Source: Legionella gresilensis (GTDB lineage Bacteria; Pseudomonadota; Gammaproteobacteria; Legionellales; Legionellaceae). Taken from it: DNA of 64,000 bases. The stretch lies in NCBI RefSeq assembly GCF_900639865.1, contig NZ_CAAAHX010000008.1:110971-174970 (forward strand), in the 5' to 3' direction. Of the stretch, positions 38,136 to 48,408 are shown piece after piece; the first letter of the stretch is position 1; each line of letters starts with the position of its first letter. A program made the position numbers and the translations under genes. The notes beneath the pieces were generated by a model. It searched no databases and was not told where the DNA came from. It saw only the letters and a program-made list of their open reading frames with translations.

Positions 38136-38148
38136 GAGGATTATGTAA

Positions 38149-41100
38149 CTATTTAACATCAACGACCGTAGTATCTTTTTCAGACATTTGCATGGTTGTT
38201 TGTGTAAGTGCTAATAATTCACGTATTGCAACAAAAAACATTGTATAATTAAGCGCAGTTGAAGAACGTAAATCAGTTAAGATATGACGCCATCTATTAA
38301 TAAGTCCTGCGTGCTGCTCTGACCATTCTCTAAAGCATGTCATATAGTCCCGTTTATTATCACCTAACTTAATGATACCAGCAGTTAATTGACGCTGTTG
38401 CCAGTCTAGGTCATCTCGCAGTGCTTCTCTCGATAATGATTCCCAATTATTCTCAGCTGGATGAGCAATAACCTGATTACGAATCCATGCTAAATCTAAA
38501 AATTCACCAATACCAAAATAAACTTCAGCAACGCTTGTTACACTAATATCAAGTTGTTGAGAAACTTCAATGATATCCATTGCAGAAAATAAGGGACGTG
38601 TTAGAGCTATTTCGTGCGCTAAACTAGCTGGAATACCTAATTCTAAATACTGATTTAGATATTCTTCATATTGAACCCGATTATTTTCACCAAAGATAAG
38701 GGGAATTGCGCCTTTTAACTCAATCACCCCAGGTGAATAGGCTTTAATGGCTTTACCAATATTCAAGCGCATGCGTTGATTACGTAAAAACCAACGCGTA
38801 ACACGCCTTAATAAGCGGATATAAAGCATGATTAATTCCATTTGCTTATCAGCGGTCACACTCGATTCAATACTTTCAATTTGCTTCCAAATATTGTCTA
38901 CTTCAAGCACACGACGAGCAATAATATATGCCCGTACAATAGCCGCTACTGAGGCACCTGTCTCTTCTTGCATTCTAAATATAAAAACAAAGCTCATCTC
39001 ATTTAAGATAATATTGCTTAATTTAGTGGCAATAATTTCTCTTTTTAGGGGATGATTTTGCATTTCTTTACTAAACCTTTCTTGTAATGGCTTAGGGAAA
39101 TAGTTTATTAACAAAGCTTTAAGGTAAGGATCTTCAGGGACATCCGAAGCTAAAATTTGCTCTTTTAATATCATTTTGCTATAGCAAAGCAACACAGAGA
39201 TAGTAGGGGTCGTTAAGCCTTTACCCATTAGCTTTCGCTCTAGCAATAACTTTTCAGTTGGTAAAAATTCAACTGCTCTATCAATCTTACCTGTACGTTC
39301 TAATTCATTAATATAACGATTATGTAATTCAAATGTACGTAAGCCTTGTCCCGCTGTAAGGCTAATAGCCCGTGTTTGCATAAAATTATCAGCAAGTACT
39401 AAAGCAGCTACTTCATTAGTCATTTCGCTTAATAATTCATTACGCTGTTTAAATGTTAAATCCCCAGCTGTTACAATACTGTTGAGTAAAATTTTAATAT
39501 TGACTTCTTTATCTGAACAACTTACACCAGCAGAATTATCAATAAAATCGGTATAAATAAGGCCATCATTCAATGCATACTCAACCCGTGCTAATTGAGT
39601 TAAGCCAAGGTTACCTCCTTCTGCAACTACTTTACAACGTAACTGATTAGCATTTATACGGGTTGCATCATTCGTTCTATCACCTACATCAGTATGACTC
39701 TCATTCTGAGCCTTAACAAATGTCCCAATTCCCGCACTCCAAAGTAAATCTACTCTAGCTTTTAAAATAACTTTAATTAACTCATTGGGTTCAATGTCAC
39801 TAACAGTAATATCAAATACCTGCTTCATTTCCTTACTAACTGGGATTGATTTTGCAGTTCGATTAAAAACACCGCCACCTTTAGAAATCAATTTTTTCTG
39901 ATAGTCCATCCAAGTTGAACGAGGAAGATGAAATAAACGCTCGCGCTCTTGGAAACTCACCTCGGTATCAGGATGAGGATCAATAAAAATATGAACATGA
40001 TTAAAGGCAGCAACTAACTTGATATGCTTAGAAAGCAGCATACCATTACCAAAGACATCCCCTGACATATCACCAATGCCAACGACTGTAAAATTAGTTT
40101 TGTTGATATCAACATTCATTTCATAAAAGTGACGCTTTACTGATTCCCAGGCGCCACGGGCGGTAATACCCATTTTTTTATGGTCATAACCTACTGATCC
40201 GCCTGATGCAAAAGCATCACCCAACCAAAAGTTGTACTCTAAAGAAATAGCATTGGCGATATCAGAAAAGGTTGCAGTTCCTTTATCAGCAGCAACAACT
40301 AAATATGGATCATCTTCATCAAAACAGATAACTTGTGGTGGTTTAATAACTGTACCTTCTCTGTAATTATCTGTAATATCAAGCAAACTGCGTATAAATA
40401 ATTGATAACAAGCAATCGCTTCAGCTTGTATATCCTCTCTATTACCTGATACAGGTAGACGCTTAGGTACAAATCCTCCTTTTGCGCCCGAAGGTACGAT
40501 AACTGCATTTTTAACTTGTTGCGCTTTCATTAGCCCTAGTATTTCTGTACGGAAATCTTCACGGCGATCAGACCAACGTAACCCACCTCGTGCAACTTTA
40601 CCGCCTCGTAAATGTACACCCTCAAAGCGAGGTGAATAAACAAAAATCTCAAACATTGGATAAGGTTTAGGCAACCTTGGAATTAACTTACTATTAAGTT
40701 TAATAGCGATACAATATTTATGTTTGCCTTGACTATCAACCTGATAAAAATTTGTTCTTACAGTTGCGGTAATAGCTTGAATATATTGCCTAATAATTTT
40801 ATCTTCGTCTAAATTTGAGACATCATCTAATGACTTAAGAATTTGGTTGAGCTGATCTGTAAACTGCATATCACGGGTAGTGATTTCTTGAGGATTAAAT
40901 CGAATCTCAAAAAGCTGAACCAATTTCCTTGCAATTGGCGCATTATTATTGAGGGCAGTCTCTATATATTCCTGGCTAAAAGTAAACCCAATTTGCTTGA
41001 AGTATTTTGCGTAAGTACGAAGAATAGCTACCTGTCGCCAATTTAAGCCAGCGCCGAGCACTAACTGATTAAAACCATCATTATCTGCTTCGCCTGTCCA

Positions 41101-43029
41101 TATATTCGCAAACGCATTTTGAAAAAGTTCCTTAATTTCATCAATATCAAAAGCCATTTGCTTAGTATACTGCAAAGCAAAATCATTAATCCAAGTAATA
41201 CGTCCATCTTCAAATTTTAAAACATAGGGTCTTTCACTAATAGCACGCATACCTAAGTGCTCAACGATAGGTAAAACGTCGGATAAAGGAATAGTGATAT
41301 CATGTTGATAAATTTTTAACCGAAAACTGTCGGCCATTTCATGCATCGGGCGATAAAAATTCATTACTAGCGGATTATCTTGAGATAAAGCCTCAACATG
41401 CTTGATATCGTAAACTGCCGTACGTGCGGTGAAATTATCCCGGTAATTACTAGGAAAAGCATTTTTATATCGGGAATAAAGCCGATTAGCTATTTCTTCC
41501 CCAAATGCTTCACTAAGAAAATGAAGCAAATCATCTGTCCAGGAGCGTCCAACTTCAATTAGTTTTCGCTCAACCTCTTTAAAATCCCATTGTGTATCAT
41601 CATCAGGGTTAGTTCTAATTAGAAAATGAATACGAGCTAGAATGGATTCGGTAAATGTAGTGGAAAACGTTATCTCTAAAGCATGAAAGCTTTCTGCTAA
41701 TATCTTTTCCATTGCATGACGCAATTCTGAAGTAAAGTGTTCTTTAGGTACGTAAACTAAACAAGAGATAAAACGTCGGTAGGGATCTGTTCGTACAAAT
41801 AATCGAATACGTCTACGTTCCTGCATATAATAAATACCCATTGCTATCTCTAATAATTCATCTTCAGAGGCTTGAATGAGTTCATCTCTAGGTAATGTTT
41901 CTAAAATATTTAAAAGTATTTTACCTGCATGGCTTCGCGGCTCAAGGTTAGAGTTTTTCATTACTTGTGCCACTTTATGACGCAAAAATGGAATATGCTT
42001 AGGATTAGTATTATAGGCAGCTGAGGTATAAAGGCCTATAATACGACGCTCACCAATAACTTGGCCTTTCTTATTAAAACGTTTAACGCCAATATAATCA
42101 GTATAGGTTCGACGGTGTACTGTAGCTTCCGTATTCGTCTTAGACATCACTAATATACGGGGCGATAGGGTTAGCTCACGCGCTTCCGGTGTCATTGATG
42201 AAATGCTACGTGCATTTGATTTACTTAAACTAGGTCTAAGTACGCCTAAGCCTGTCTCAGGTAAAGGCTGCAAGACCATTTCCTCACCTTTTTTTACTAA
42301 TTCATAATCTCGTAGGCCTAAAAAAGTAAAATGATGGTCTTCAATCCAGTGTAGAAAGGCTTTAGTTTCTTCGGCTTCAGCTGGATCAAGACCTTTGAGT
42401 TGATCAATTTCTTCAATCGCTTCACATACTTTTTTACGCATTTCTGGCCAATCTTCGACAACAGCACGGTTATCGTCTAAAACCCTTTCAATATTACGAT
42501 GTAATTCTTCAAGAATAGTTGGATTAGTTTGCCTATCAATTTCCATAAAAATAGGGGCTTCAACTAACACATCCTGTTTCTTACCACTACCACGCGGTAA
42601 GACAGCTACAAGATTATTTTCTTTATCCCTTTTAACACATAGGCCACCTAAATAAATGACTAGGTGAGAAGCAAGCCCTAACCGCGTAATGACCATACGT
42701 AATGAATCGACTAAAAAAGGAATATCTTTGGTAATTACTTCAACGACAGTATGTGTTGTTTGCCAACCGTGCCGTTCAAATTCAGGATTATAAATACGAA
42801 CTTTTGTTTCATTAGGCGCTCGATGTTGCATGAAAGTCCAAAAGTTAATAGTAGCACCGTATAAATCATCAATATCCCACTCTTGAAGGTCATCTAATGC
42901 TACAGTACCTAAAAATTGCTGAACAAAAGTAGCACACACCTCTGCCTGCTCTGAATTCATCTTTTGCTTAATTTTAGCTACTACTGCATCAATAATTAAG
43001 ACTTTGCTCTCTTCAAATTTGTAAGACAT
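38149..43029 (-). CDS. NAD-specific glutamate dehydrogenase, large (GDH_2) type
   Basis: The 1626-residue enzyme oxidises glutamate to 2-oxoglutarate with NAD. It has a long N-terminal ACT-type regulatory region, a central catalytic domain with LRGGKVARGGLRWSDRREDF (about 805-824) and VPSGAKGGFVPKRLP. The nucleotide-binding part includes VVGIGDMSGDVFGNGML (about 981-997), and a long C-terminal helical region follows. Length equals that of the proteobacterial 180-kDa class. It is a single-gene unit and suits a cell living on amino acids. Confidence 0.95.
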   Translation of the reverse strand: MSYKFEESKVLIIDAVVAKIKQKMNSEQAEVCATFVQQFLGTVALDDLQEWDIDDLYGATINFWTFMQHRAPNETKVRIYNPEFERHGWQTTHTVVEVITKDIPFLVDSLRMVITRLGLASHLVIYLGGLCVKRDKENNLVAVLPRGSGKKQDVLVEAPIFMEIDRQTNPTILEELHRNIERVLDDNRAVVEDWPEMRKKVCEAIEEIDQLKGLDPAEAEETKAFLHWIEDHHFTFLGLRDYELVKKGEEMVLQPLPETGLGVLRPSLSKSNARSISSMTPEARELTLSPRILVMSKTNTEATVHRRTYTDYIGVKRFNKKGQVIGERRIIGLYTSAAYNTNPKHIPFLRHKVAQVMKNSNLEPRSHAGKILLNILETLPRDELIQASEDELLEIAMGIYYMQERRRIRLFVRTDPYRRFISCLVYVPKEHFTSELRHAMEKILAESFHALEITFSTTFTESILARIHFLIRTNPDDDTQWDFKEVERKLIEVGRSWTDDLLHFLSEAFGEEIANRLYSRYKNAFPSNYRDNFTARTAVYDIKHVEALSQDNPLVMNFYRPMHEMADSFRLKIYQHDITIPLSDVLPIVEHLGMRAISERPYVLKFEDGRITWINDFALQYTKQMAFDIDEIKELFQNAFANIWTGEADNDGFNQLVLGAGLNWRQVAILRTYAKYFKQIGFTFSQEYIETALNNNAPIARKLVQLFEIRFNPQEITTRDMQFTDQLNQILKSLDDVSNLDEDKIIRQYIQAITATVRTNFYQVDSQGKHKYCIAIKLNSKLIPRLPKPYPMFEIFVYSPRFEGVHLRGGKVARGGLRWSDRREDFRTEILGLMKAQQVKNAVIVPSGAKGGFVPKRLPVSGNREDIQAEAIACYQLFIRSLLDITDNYREGTVIKPPQVICFDEDDPYLVVAADKGTATFSDIANAISLEYNFWLGDAFASGGSVGYDHKKMGITARGAWESVKRHFYEMNVDINKTNFTVVGIGDMSGDVFGNGMLLSKHIKLVAAFNHVHIFIDPHPDTEVSFQERERLFHLPRSTWMDYQKKLISKGGGVFNRTAKSIPVSKEMKQVFDITVSDIEPNELIKVILKARVDLLWSAGIGTFVKAQNESHTDVGDRTNDATRINANQLRCKVVAEGGNLGLTQLARVEYALNDGLIYTDFIDNSAGVSCSDKEVNIKILLNSIVTAGDLTFKQRNELLSEMTNEVAALVLADNFMQTRAISLTAGQGLRTFELHNRYINELERTGKIDRAVEFLPTEKLLLERKLMGKGLTTPTISVLLCYSKMILKEQILASDVPEDPYLKALLINYFPKPLQERFSKEMQNHPLKREIIATKLSNIILNEMSFVFIFRMQEETGASVAAIVRAYIIARRVLEVDNIWKQIESIESSVTADKQMELIMLYIRLLRRVTRWFLRNQRMRLNIGKAIKAYSPGVIELKGAIPLIFGENNRVQYEEYLNQYLELGIPASLAHEIALTRPLFSAMDIIEVSQQLDISVTSVAEVYFGIGEFLDLAWIRNQVIAHPAENNWESLSREALRDDLDWQQRQLTAGIIKLGDNKRDYMTCFREWSEQHAGLINRWRHILTDLRSSTALNYTMFFVAIRELLALTQTTMQMSEKDTTVVDVK

Positions 43030-43230
43030 TCATTCACCTCATTAGGCATGAAAAAAATTGTACGAATTATATACTGTTGCTATAAAACGGTATATATGAA
43101 GTTCTTAAATTGTTAATTTTTTAACAGCTAGTTTTCTTCTTTCTCTTAGCTTTTAGAGAATATCATGCAATGAAGCTTTAAAAGACTAATAATTACCTGC
43201 TTAACTCTACATTTACATTTAATATTAGCC

Positions 43231-43713
43231 TTACTCAATGCATACATACGTATTAAGTTTGACCCAATCAGCAAATTTTATAATATCGATATTACGCATA
43301 CGTATACAACCGTGTGATTGGGGCTTATTTATATCAGTATCATCCGCTATGCCATGAATGTAAATATAACGCGCCAAACTATCTACATTGCCCTCTTTAT
43401 TACGTCCTTTTTCTAACCCATCTAATTGTACAATTCTTGATAAAATCCAATCACGTTTTAGATGATTTTCACTTAATTTAGGTGAATAGATCTCACCTGT
43501 CCATTTTCTACCTACAAAAATACTATTTATAGGTGTATCCTTTCCAATATGAGAATAAACCCGATGCCAACCTCTTGGAGTACATTCAGTACCCATTAAC
43601 TCCCCTAGTCCATTTTTTGCTGTTGAAACAGCATAGATTTCTAAAAGGATATCATTATCATAGCAATATAATTGCTGTTTTTTAATTGAAATGAAAATAA
43701 ACTGATTTGTCAT
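43231..43713 (-). CDS. L,D-transpeptidase (YkuD) without visible signal peptide
   Basis: The 160-residue protein is a bare YkuD domain: YIYIHGIADDTDINKPQSHG followed by CIRMRN near residues 117-142, including the catalytic His, SHGC Cys and Arg. Such enzymes form 3-3 peptidoglycan or lipoprotein crosslinks in the periplasm. The N-terminus (MTNQFIFISIKKQQLYCY) is already the first strand of the domain, so no export signal is encoded unless the true start is further upstream; no such extension is evident. It lies 30 bases after the aldehyde dehydrogenase gene. Confidence 0.88.
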   Translation of the reverse strand: MTNQFIFISIKKQQLYCYDNDILLEIYAVSTAKNGLGELMGTECTPRGWHRVYSHIGKDTPINSIFVGRKWTGEIYSPKLSENHLKRDWILSRIVQLDGLEKGRNKEGNVDSLARYIYIHGIADDTDINKPQSHGCIRMRNIDIIKFADWVKLNTYVCIE

Positions 43714-43742
43714 TTAATTATCTATCCATAAATAGTTAAGCA

Positions 43743-45110
43743 CTACTTAATTGAAACCGTTTTAGTATTAACAAACTCAAGAATACCTTCTCTTGATAAC
43801 TCTCTTCCATAACCAGAAGATTTCACACCACCAAAAGGCACTCTAGGATCTGATGAAACAAAAGCATTTACAAAACAAACACCCGTATTTATCTTGTTCT
43901 TAGCAATCACTTCACCGCGTTCTAAGTCCCGTGTAAAAATGGCAGCTGCTAAACCATAACGACTTTTATTAGCAAGCGAAATCGCTTCTTCTTCATTTTT
44001 ACATCGACTAATAGCAATCACAGGGCCAAATAATTCTTCATCAAAAGCCGGCATACCAGGTTTTACATCTATAAGTAGAGTAGGCGGATAATAATAGCCC
44101 TTTCCAGAAGGAATTTTCCCACCAGCCAGCAAAACAGCACCTTTTTTAATACTTTCTTCTACTTGATTATGTAGCGTATCTCGTAAGTCTTTACGCGCCA
44201 TGGGGCCAAGCTTAGTCGAATGACTTTTAGGATCACCTGATGTATAAGTCGGTAATAAAGACAAAATTTCTTCAACTAATTCATCATGAATATTTTCTTC
44301 TACAATAATACGCTTTGCCGCAATACAGACTTGCCCGCAGTTATTTAAACGTGATGTCAAAATATTTTGCGCAGCTAACTCAATATCTGCATCAGCCAAA
44401 ATTAAATAAGGATCATTACCGCCAAGTTCTAAAACAGATTTTTTTAAATTTGCCGCAGCAAGGCTTGCAACTAAACGGCCTGTTTTTTCACTCCCTGTAA
44501 AGCTTAATGCTGCAATTTTAGGATGAGAAATTGCTTTTGCGGTAACTTCATTTTCTAAAATCATATGCTGAAATAAGTTAGGTAAAAAACCAGCCTCCTT
44601 AAATAATTGCGCAATTGCGTTTCCTGCACCGATAGAGTTTGGTGCATGTTTTAAAATAGCAGCGTTACCTGCCATAATGGTGGGAATTGCAAAACGAAAA
44701 ACCTGCCAAAAAGGAAAATTCCACGGCATGATCGCTAAAATAACACCAATAGGTTCATGAGCAACAAATGTTTTGGTCATTTCTGTTTGAACAATACGAG
44801 GCTTCAAAAATTCTTCTGCATGTTCAGCATAGTATTGACAAACCCATGCACATTTTTCAATTTCTGCTTGACTTTGACAAATTGGTTTACCCATTTCTTG
44901 AGTAATAAGGTTACTTAAAGTTTCTTTCTTTGCTTGCAATAAATTTATTAAATTAGTCATTAATAAACTACGTTTTGAAAAAGGTACTTGTCGCCATTCT
45001 TCAAAAGCCGCATAACCTTGGTCAATAACCTGATACATCTCATCTTCATTAAGAGCAGTATAGCTTTGTAACACATCTTCGGTTGCCGGATTGATAGTTT
45101 GAATAATCAT
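43743..45110 (-). CDS. gabD: NAD(P)-dependent succinate-semialdehyde dehydrogenase
   Basis: This 455-residue aldehyde dehydrogenase has IMPWNFPFWQVFR near residues 125-137, FTGSEKTGR, SVLELGGNDPYLILADAD with the catalytic Glu, and NNCGQVCIAAKR with the catalytic Cys. The short N-terminus starting at INPATE and the overall length resemble the Sad/YneI-type succinate-semialdehyde dehydrogenases. No GABA transaminase is adjacent, so the exact aldehyde is an inference. Confidence 0.87.
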   Translation of the reverse strand: MIIQTINPATEDVLQSYTALNEDEMYQVIDQGYAAFEEWRQVPFSKRSLLMTNLINLLQAKKETLSNLITQEMGKPICQSQAEIEKCAWVCQYYAEHAEEFLKPRIVQTEMTKTFVAHEPIGVILAIMPWNFPFWQVFRFAIPTIMAGNAAILKHAPNSIGAGNAIAQLFKEAGFLPNLFQHMILENEVTAKAISHPKIAALSFTGSEKTGRLVASLAAANLKKSVLELGGNDPYLILADADIELAAQNILTSRLNNCGQVCIAAKRIIVEENIHDELVEEILSLLPTYTSGDPKSHSTKLGPMARKDLRDTLHNQVEESIKKGAVLLAGGKIPSGKGYYYPPTLLIDVKPGMPAFDEELFGPVIAISRCKNEEEAISLANKSRYGLAAAIFTRDLERGEVIAKNKINTGVCFVNAFVSSDPRVPFGGVKSSGYGRELSREGILEFVNTKTVSIK

Positions 45111-45543
45111 AGTTCATCCTTTCAAATTATTTTTAAAGTGTAGACCAGGCGTCAGCTGAAGCCAATAGAAGAGCAATAAGTAAACAATAAATTAAGACTT
45201 ACGAAAAACCCAAAGCTCTTTGTTAAAAATATTTTTTGCCTTGACCTTGGTATTTTTCGTAAGTCCTATAGATAAAAGTGATAAGTTGACTAAAATATAA
45301 CAATTAATTTATTAAATCATTCTTCCCCTTTGCAAATTCTTGCGTATTCGATTTAATTGTTGTTACTATTTTGCGTGTTGAATTATTTGTACTTAAAATA
45401 ATTTATATTTTAGAAAAATAACATTATTTTGTAAAAATTATTTTTTAATCAAATTGTTTGAATAACTTTATAATAGATAATTTTAATTAAAAACTGCATG
45501 AAAATTAGACAATTAAAACGACTGCTTAGGAGCTTAGGATAAA
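45111..45543. other. Divergent AT-rich gap between gabD and pcs
   Basis: Apart from the MITE-like element at 45.19-45.27 kb, this gap holds only very AT-rich sequence with presumed promoters for gabD and pcs. No gene is seen. Confidence 0.4.
45192..45271. mobile_element. MITE-like element, copy 2
   Basis: Bounded by AAGACTTACGAAAAAC on the left and TTTTTCGTAAGTCCTATAG on the right (inverted ends). The right portion, from TTTTTGCCTTGACCTTGG on, matches the right end of the 22.7-kb element at about 36 of 38 bases. At about 75-80 bases it is shorter than copy 1, lacking the middle segment. It has no coding capacity. Confidence 0.7.
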
Positions 45544-46308
45544 ATGACCAACAAAACGCTAAGCTACCATCCGACTCATTACCTAGCTGCTTGGGCTGTA
45601 CATGCTTTTACGGCAAGTGCTGCCTGTGCTGGGCTTTTTACTCTTATCAAAATTTATCAACATGAATACATTCATGCTCTTTGGTTTATGGCAGCTGCTG
45701 TCGTTATTGATGCTGTGGATGGAACTTTAGCCAGATTGGTAGGTGTTAAAAGAGTTCTACCCTACTTTGATGGCGCTTTGCTAGACAATATAGTTGACTA
45801 TTTAAATTATGTCATTACACCTTGCTTTTTTCTCTTTGTTAAAGCAGATATGCTGCCACCAGATTTAGCAATTATAATTATTGTGGCAATTATTATTACT
45901 TCTTCTTATCAATTTTGCCAAGCTGATGCGAAAACACCGGATCATTTTTTCAAAGGGTTTCCGTGCTATTGGAATATTGCCCTTTTCTATATGTTTATTT
46001 TTGACACCTCAATGAATACGAATGCTCTAATTTTATCAATTCTTTGTATTTTAATCTTTGTGCCTATTAAATACGTTTACCCTTCTCGATTAGATTACCT
46101 TACTGAGTCAAAATTATTAAAAGTATTAATGCATAGTTTTTCTCTATTATATGGGATTTGTTCCGGGGTTGTTTTATGGACTTACCCTACTATTAATCGA
46201 CTCTGTTTAGTGTTGTCGTTAGGTTATATTATAATGTATTTGACTTTAAGTGTTTATCGAACTTACTCACCTATGTTGCTTTCAAAAATTGCCTCCTATA
46301 AAGATTAA
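45544..46308 (+). CDS. pcsA: Phosphatidylcholine synthase
   Basis: The 254-residue membrane enzyme carries the CDP-alcohol phosphotransferase motif as DAVDGTLARLVGVKRVLPYF followed by DGALLDNIVD (about residues 58-88), with several membrane segments around it. Pcs condenses CDP-diacylglycerol with choline to make phosphatidylcholine in the inner membrane, a hallmark of Legionella and some host-associated bacteria. AGGA lies eight bases ahead of the ATG. Its long AT-rich upstream region includes a MITE. Confidence 0.93.
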   Translation: MTNKTLSYHPTHYLAAWAVHAFTASAACAGLFTLIKIYQHEYIHALWFMAAAVVIDAVDGTLARLVGVKRVLPYFDGALLDNIVDYLNYVITPCFFLFVKADMLPPDLAIIIIVAIIITSSYQFCQADAKTPDHFFKGFPCYWNIALFYMFIFDTSMNTNALILSILCILIFVPIKYVYPSRLDYLTESKLLKVLMHSFSLLYGICSGVVLWTYPTINRLCLVLSLGYIIMYLTLSVYRTYSPMLLSKIASYKD

Positions 46309-46425
46309 TTTAAGGGGTTAGGCTCTTATTATTTAAAGAGGCTTTCACTAGTAAGCAGCCATTGAAAATACTTTCAATCACATTAAAATAACAACATTAC
46401 TTAAAGTAAAAATAAAAAGGGTATT

Positions 46426-46902
46426 ATGTTTATAAATAGATTAGCGTTACTGGCGGCACTTTTAACATTAAATACACTAACTCATGCTAATTTTCCTCGT
46501 GGCTGTGAAGTAACAGGTTTTGGTTACAATGGCCCAAATCTTGTAGTAAATGATAAGGGTGGGCAAACTTTCTATTTAATGCAAAATCGCAGTGAGCATC
46601 TTATTGAGCTAAAGCGGGTAGAAACAGAAGATATCTTCATGAGCCCATCACTAACAGCTAAAATAAATCCCAAAAACTGGGCAGCTTTTGCATCAGACAT
46701 AGAAAATTTATATTTTCAATGCTTTCATATTGAAGAAAATAATGCAAAACAGGTTGATTGTAGGGAAGTTTTAGATGTCTGTCAGTATCCACGAGTAAAA
46801 TTTGCACTTAGTAATATGGGCAATTATTGGGTTTCTGTTAATAAAGCACAGCGTAATGTAATTAATGATTCAACAGCTAAAGGCATCTATTTACGTTGGT
46901 AA
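46426..46902 (+). CDS. Secreted protein, EnhB-like
   Basis: The 158-residue precursor has a signal peptide cut after THA (about residue 20). The mature part holds several cysteines (FPRGCEVTGFGY, YFQCFHIEE, VDCREVLDVCQYPRVKF), likely disulfide-bonded in the periplasm or outside. From memory this resembles the small EnhB protein of the Legionella enhanced-entry locus, but I cannot align it here, and enhA/enhC-like neighbours are not adjacent. It stands alone after pcs. Confidence 0.65.
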   Translation: MFINRLALLAALLTLNTLTHANFPRGCEVTGFGYNGPNLVVNDKGGQTFYLMQNRSEHLIELKRVETEDIFMSPSLTAKINPKNWAAFASDIENLYFQCFHIEENNAKQVDCREVLDVCQYPRVKFALSNMGNYWVSVNKAQRNVINDSTAKGIYLRW

Positions 46903-47023
46903 TTTTAAATTTAAATTACGCTGCTAATATTAGAAAAGCTATTATAAACCTAATTAACTAGCTATTATTTTCAATAAACTTTAGTAAATAGTGTTTATGG
47001 TAGAGGAAAGACAAAGGAATACA

Positions 47024-47524
47024 ATGTTAAAAAAGGAGGTTGTTTTTCTTTGCATTGGAATTTTAGGTGCGCTTATTTCACTTATTGGCTTAACACAAAA
47101 CTTTGCAGCTATTTTTTATGTTATTGGATCAACCCTATTACTTATTACAGCTATTTTTTTTAAGTTATTTTATTTTATTGCACTTGAAATTATTATGGCC
47201 GCAGGGCATGGCGCACAATTATTAGGTATAGGCTCTATTGTACAAGCAGCTATACCTATATTACTTTGTATTCAATTATTAGTTTTTTATTTTTTAAGTG
47301 GGCGATTAAGTAATATTTTATTATTTATGGGAATTATGGGTATTGCCGCTTTATCTATTGGATTATCCTATGAAGATCAGCGAATTTTCTTTCTTGGTAG
47401 TACAGCAATTGCAATTTTTGCCTATTCGTATTCATACAAAAAGCCACCTGCTTTAATATGGGCAATTATGAATACAATTTTTGCTTTAACGGCACTTATT
47501 AGAATTATTTTTTTTCATAGTTAA
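47024..47524 (+). CDS. Small polytopic membrane protein of unknown function
   Basis: I do not recognise this protein. From the ATG at 47024 (AAAGGA eight bases ahead) it has 166 residues with about six membrane helices and almost no loops; charged residues are scarce. The frame extends to 46991, but that start has no ribosome site. It ends 12 bases before the thioredoxin-like gene, so it may be co-transcribed with it. Confidence 0.65.
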   Translation: MLKKEVVFLCIGILGALISLIGLTQNFAAIFYVIGSTLLLITAIFFKLFYFIALEIIMAAGHGAQLLGIGSIVQAAIPILLCIQLLVFYFLSGRLSNILLFMGIMGIAALSIGLSYEDQRIFFLGSTAIAIFAYSYSYKKPPALIWAIMNTIFALTALIRIIFFHS

Positions 47525-47536
47525 TTAGGATAAAAA

Positions 47537-48091
47537 ATGGTTAAAACAGCTTCTAAAATGGTACCTCTAGGCAGCACAGCGCCTGCCTTCTGTTTGCTAG
47601 ATGTTATTAGCGGAAAAAATATTAGTTTAGACAAACGAGAAAATATTAAATGTACTGTCATTATGTTTATTTGTAATCATTGCCCTTATGTTAAACATCT
47701 TAATAAAGGCCTCGTTCAACTAACAAACTCTTATCAAAATAAGGTACGGTTTATTGCGATTAATTCTAATGATATTGAGAGCTATCCTGATGATTCGCCG
47801 GAACATATGAAATTGACAGCCTTAAAAGAGGGGTATTCATTCCCTTATCTTTTCGATGAAACTCAAGAAATTGCAAAAGCATATCAAGCTGCTTGTACGC
47901 CTGATTTCTTTGTTTATGATACAAATTTAAATTTAGTTTATCGTGGTCAATTTGATGATTCACGGCCAGGAAATCAAATTCCTGTTACGGGCGAATCTTT
48001 ACGTCAAGTCATTGACTGTCTTTTAGCTGACCAACCTGTTTCTGAAATCCAAAAACCTAGTTTAGGGTGTAACATTAAATGGAAAAGGTAA
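47537..48091 (+). CDS. Thioredoxin-fold AhpC/TSA family protein (PRX-like)
   Basis: The 184-residue protein has the PRX-like1 pattern: TAPAFCLLD near residues 13-21, MFICNHCPYVKHLNKGL with a CxxC at about 49-52, CTPDFFVYD near 114-122 and the C-terminal SLGCNIKWK. Proteins of this type are putative thiol peroxidases or thiol-disulfide reductases in the cytoplasm. It overlaps the following NIF3-like gene by 13 bases. Confidence 0.88.
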   Translation: MVKTASKMVPLGSTAPAFCLLDVISGKNISLDKRENIKCTVIMFICNHCPYVKHLNKGLVQLTNSYQNKVRFIAINSNDIESYPDDSPEHMKLTALKEGYSFPYLFDETQEIAKAYQAACTPDFFVYDTNLNLVYRGQFDDSRPGNQIPVTGESLRQVIDCLLADQPVSEIQKPSLGCNIKWKR

Positions 48092-48408
48092 ACTTTAATT
48101 ACAAGTTATCTTTTTATGTTCCAGAAAGTCATTTAGAAATAGTAAAGGAAGCATTATTTGCTGTAGGGGCAGGTAGGAAAGGCAATTATGAGAAAACATG
48201 TTGGCAATGCTTAGGTCAAGGTCAGTTTCACCCTACAGGTAATGCAAATCCCAGTATCGGCGAAGTCAATAAATTAAATTATGTGCCTGAATATAAAGTT
48301 GAAATTTTGTGTAATTGCAATATTATAAAAAAAGCTATCCAGGCACTACGTGAAAATCATCCTTATGAAGAACCCGCTTATGATGTTGTTTATATTGAAA
48401 ATTTTTAA
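48079..48408 (+). CDS. Stand-alone NIF3/YqfO C-terminal domain protein
   Basis: This 109-residue protein is the CutA-like insert domain of YqfO/NIF3 proteins existing alone: LSFYVPESHLEIVKEALFAVGAG, CWQCLGQGQFHPTG and the C-terminal ENHPYEEPAYDVV. Function is unknown; related domains bind metals or nucleotides as trimers. Its ATG lies inside the end of the thioredoxin-like gene, indicating coupled translation. Confidence 0.85.
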   Translation: MEKVNFNYKLSFYVPESHLEIVKEALFAVGAGRKGNYEKTCWQCLGQGQFHPTGNANPSIGEVNKLNYVPEYKVEILCNCNIIKKAIQALRENHPYEEPAYDVVYIENF

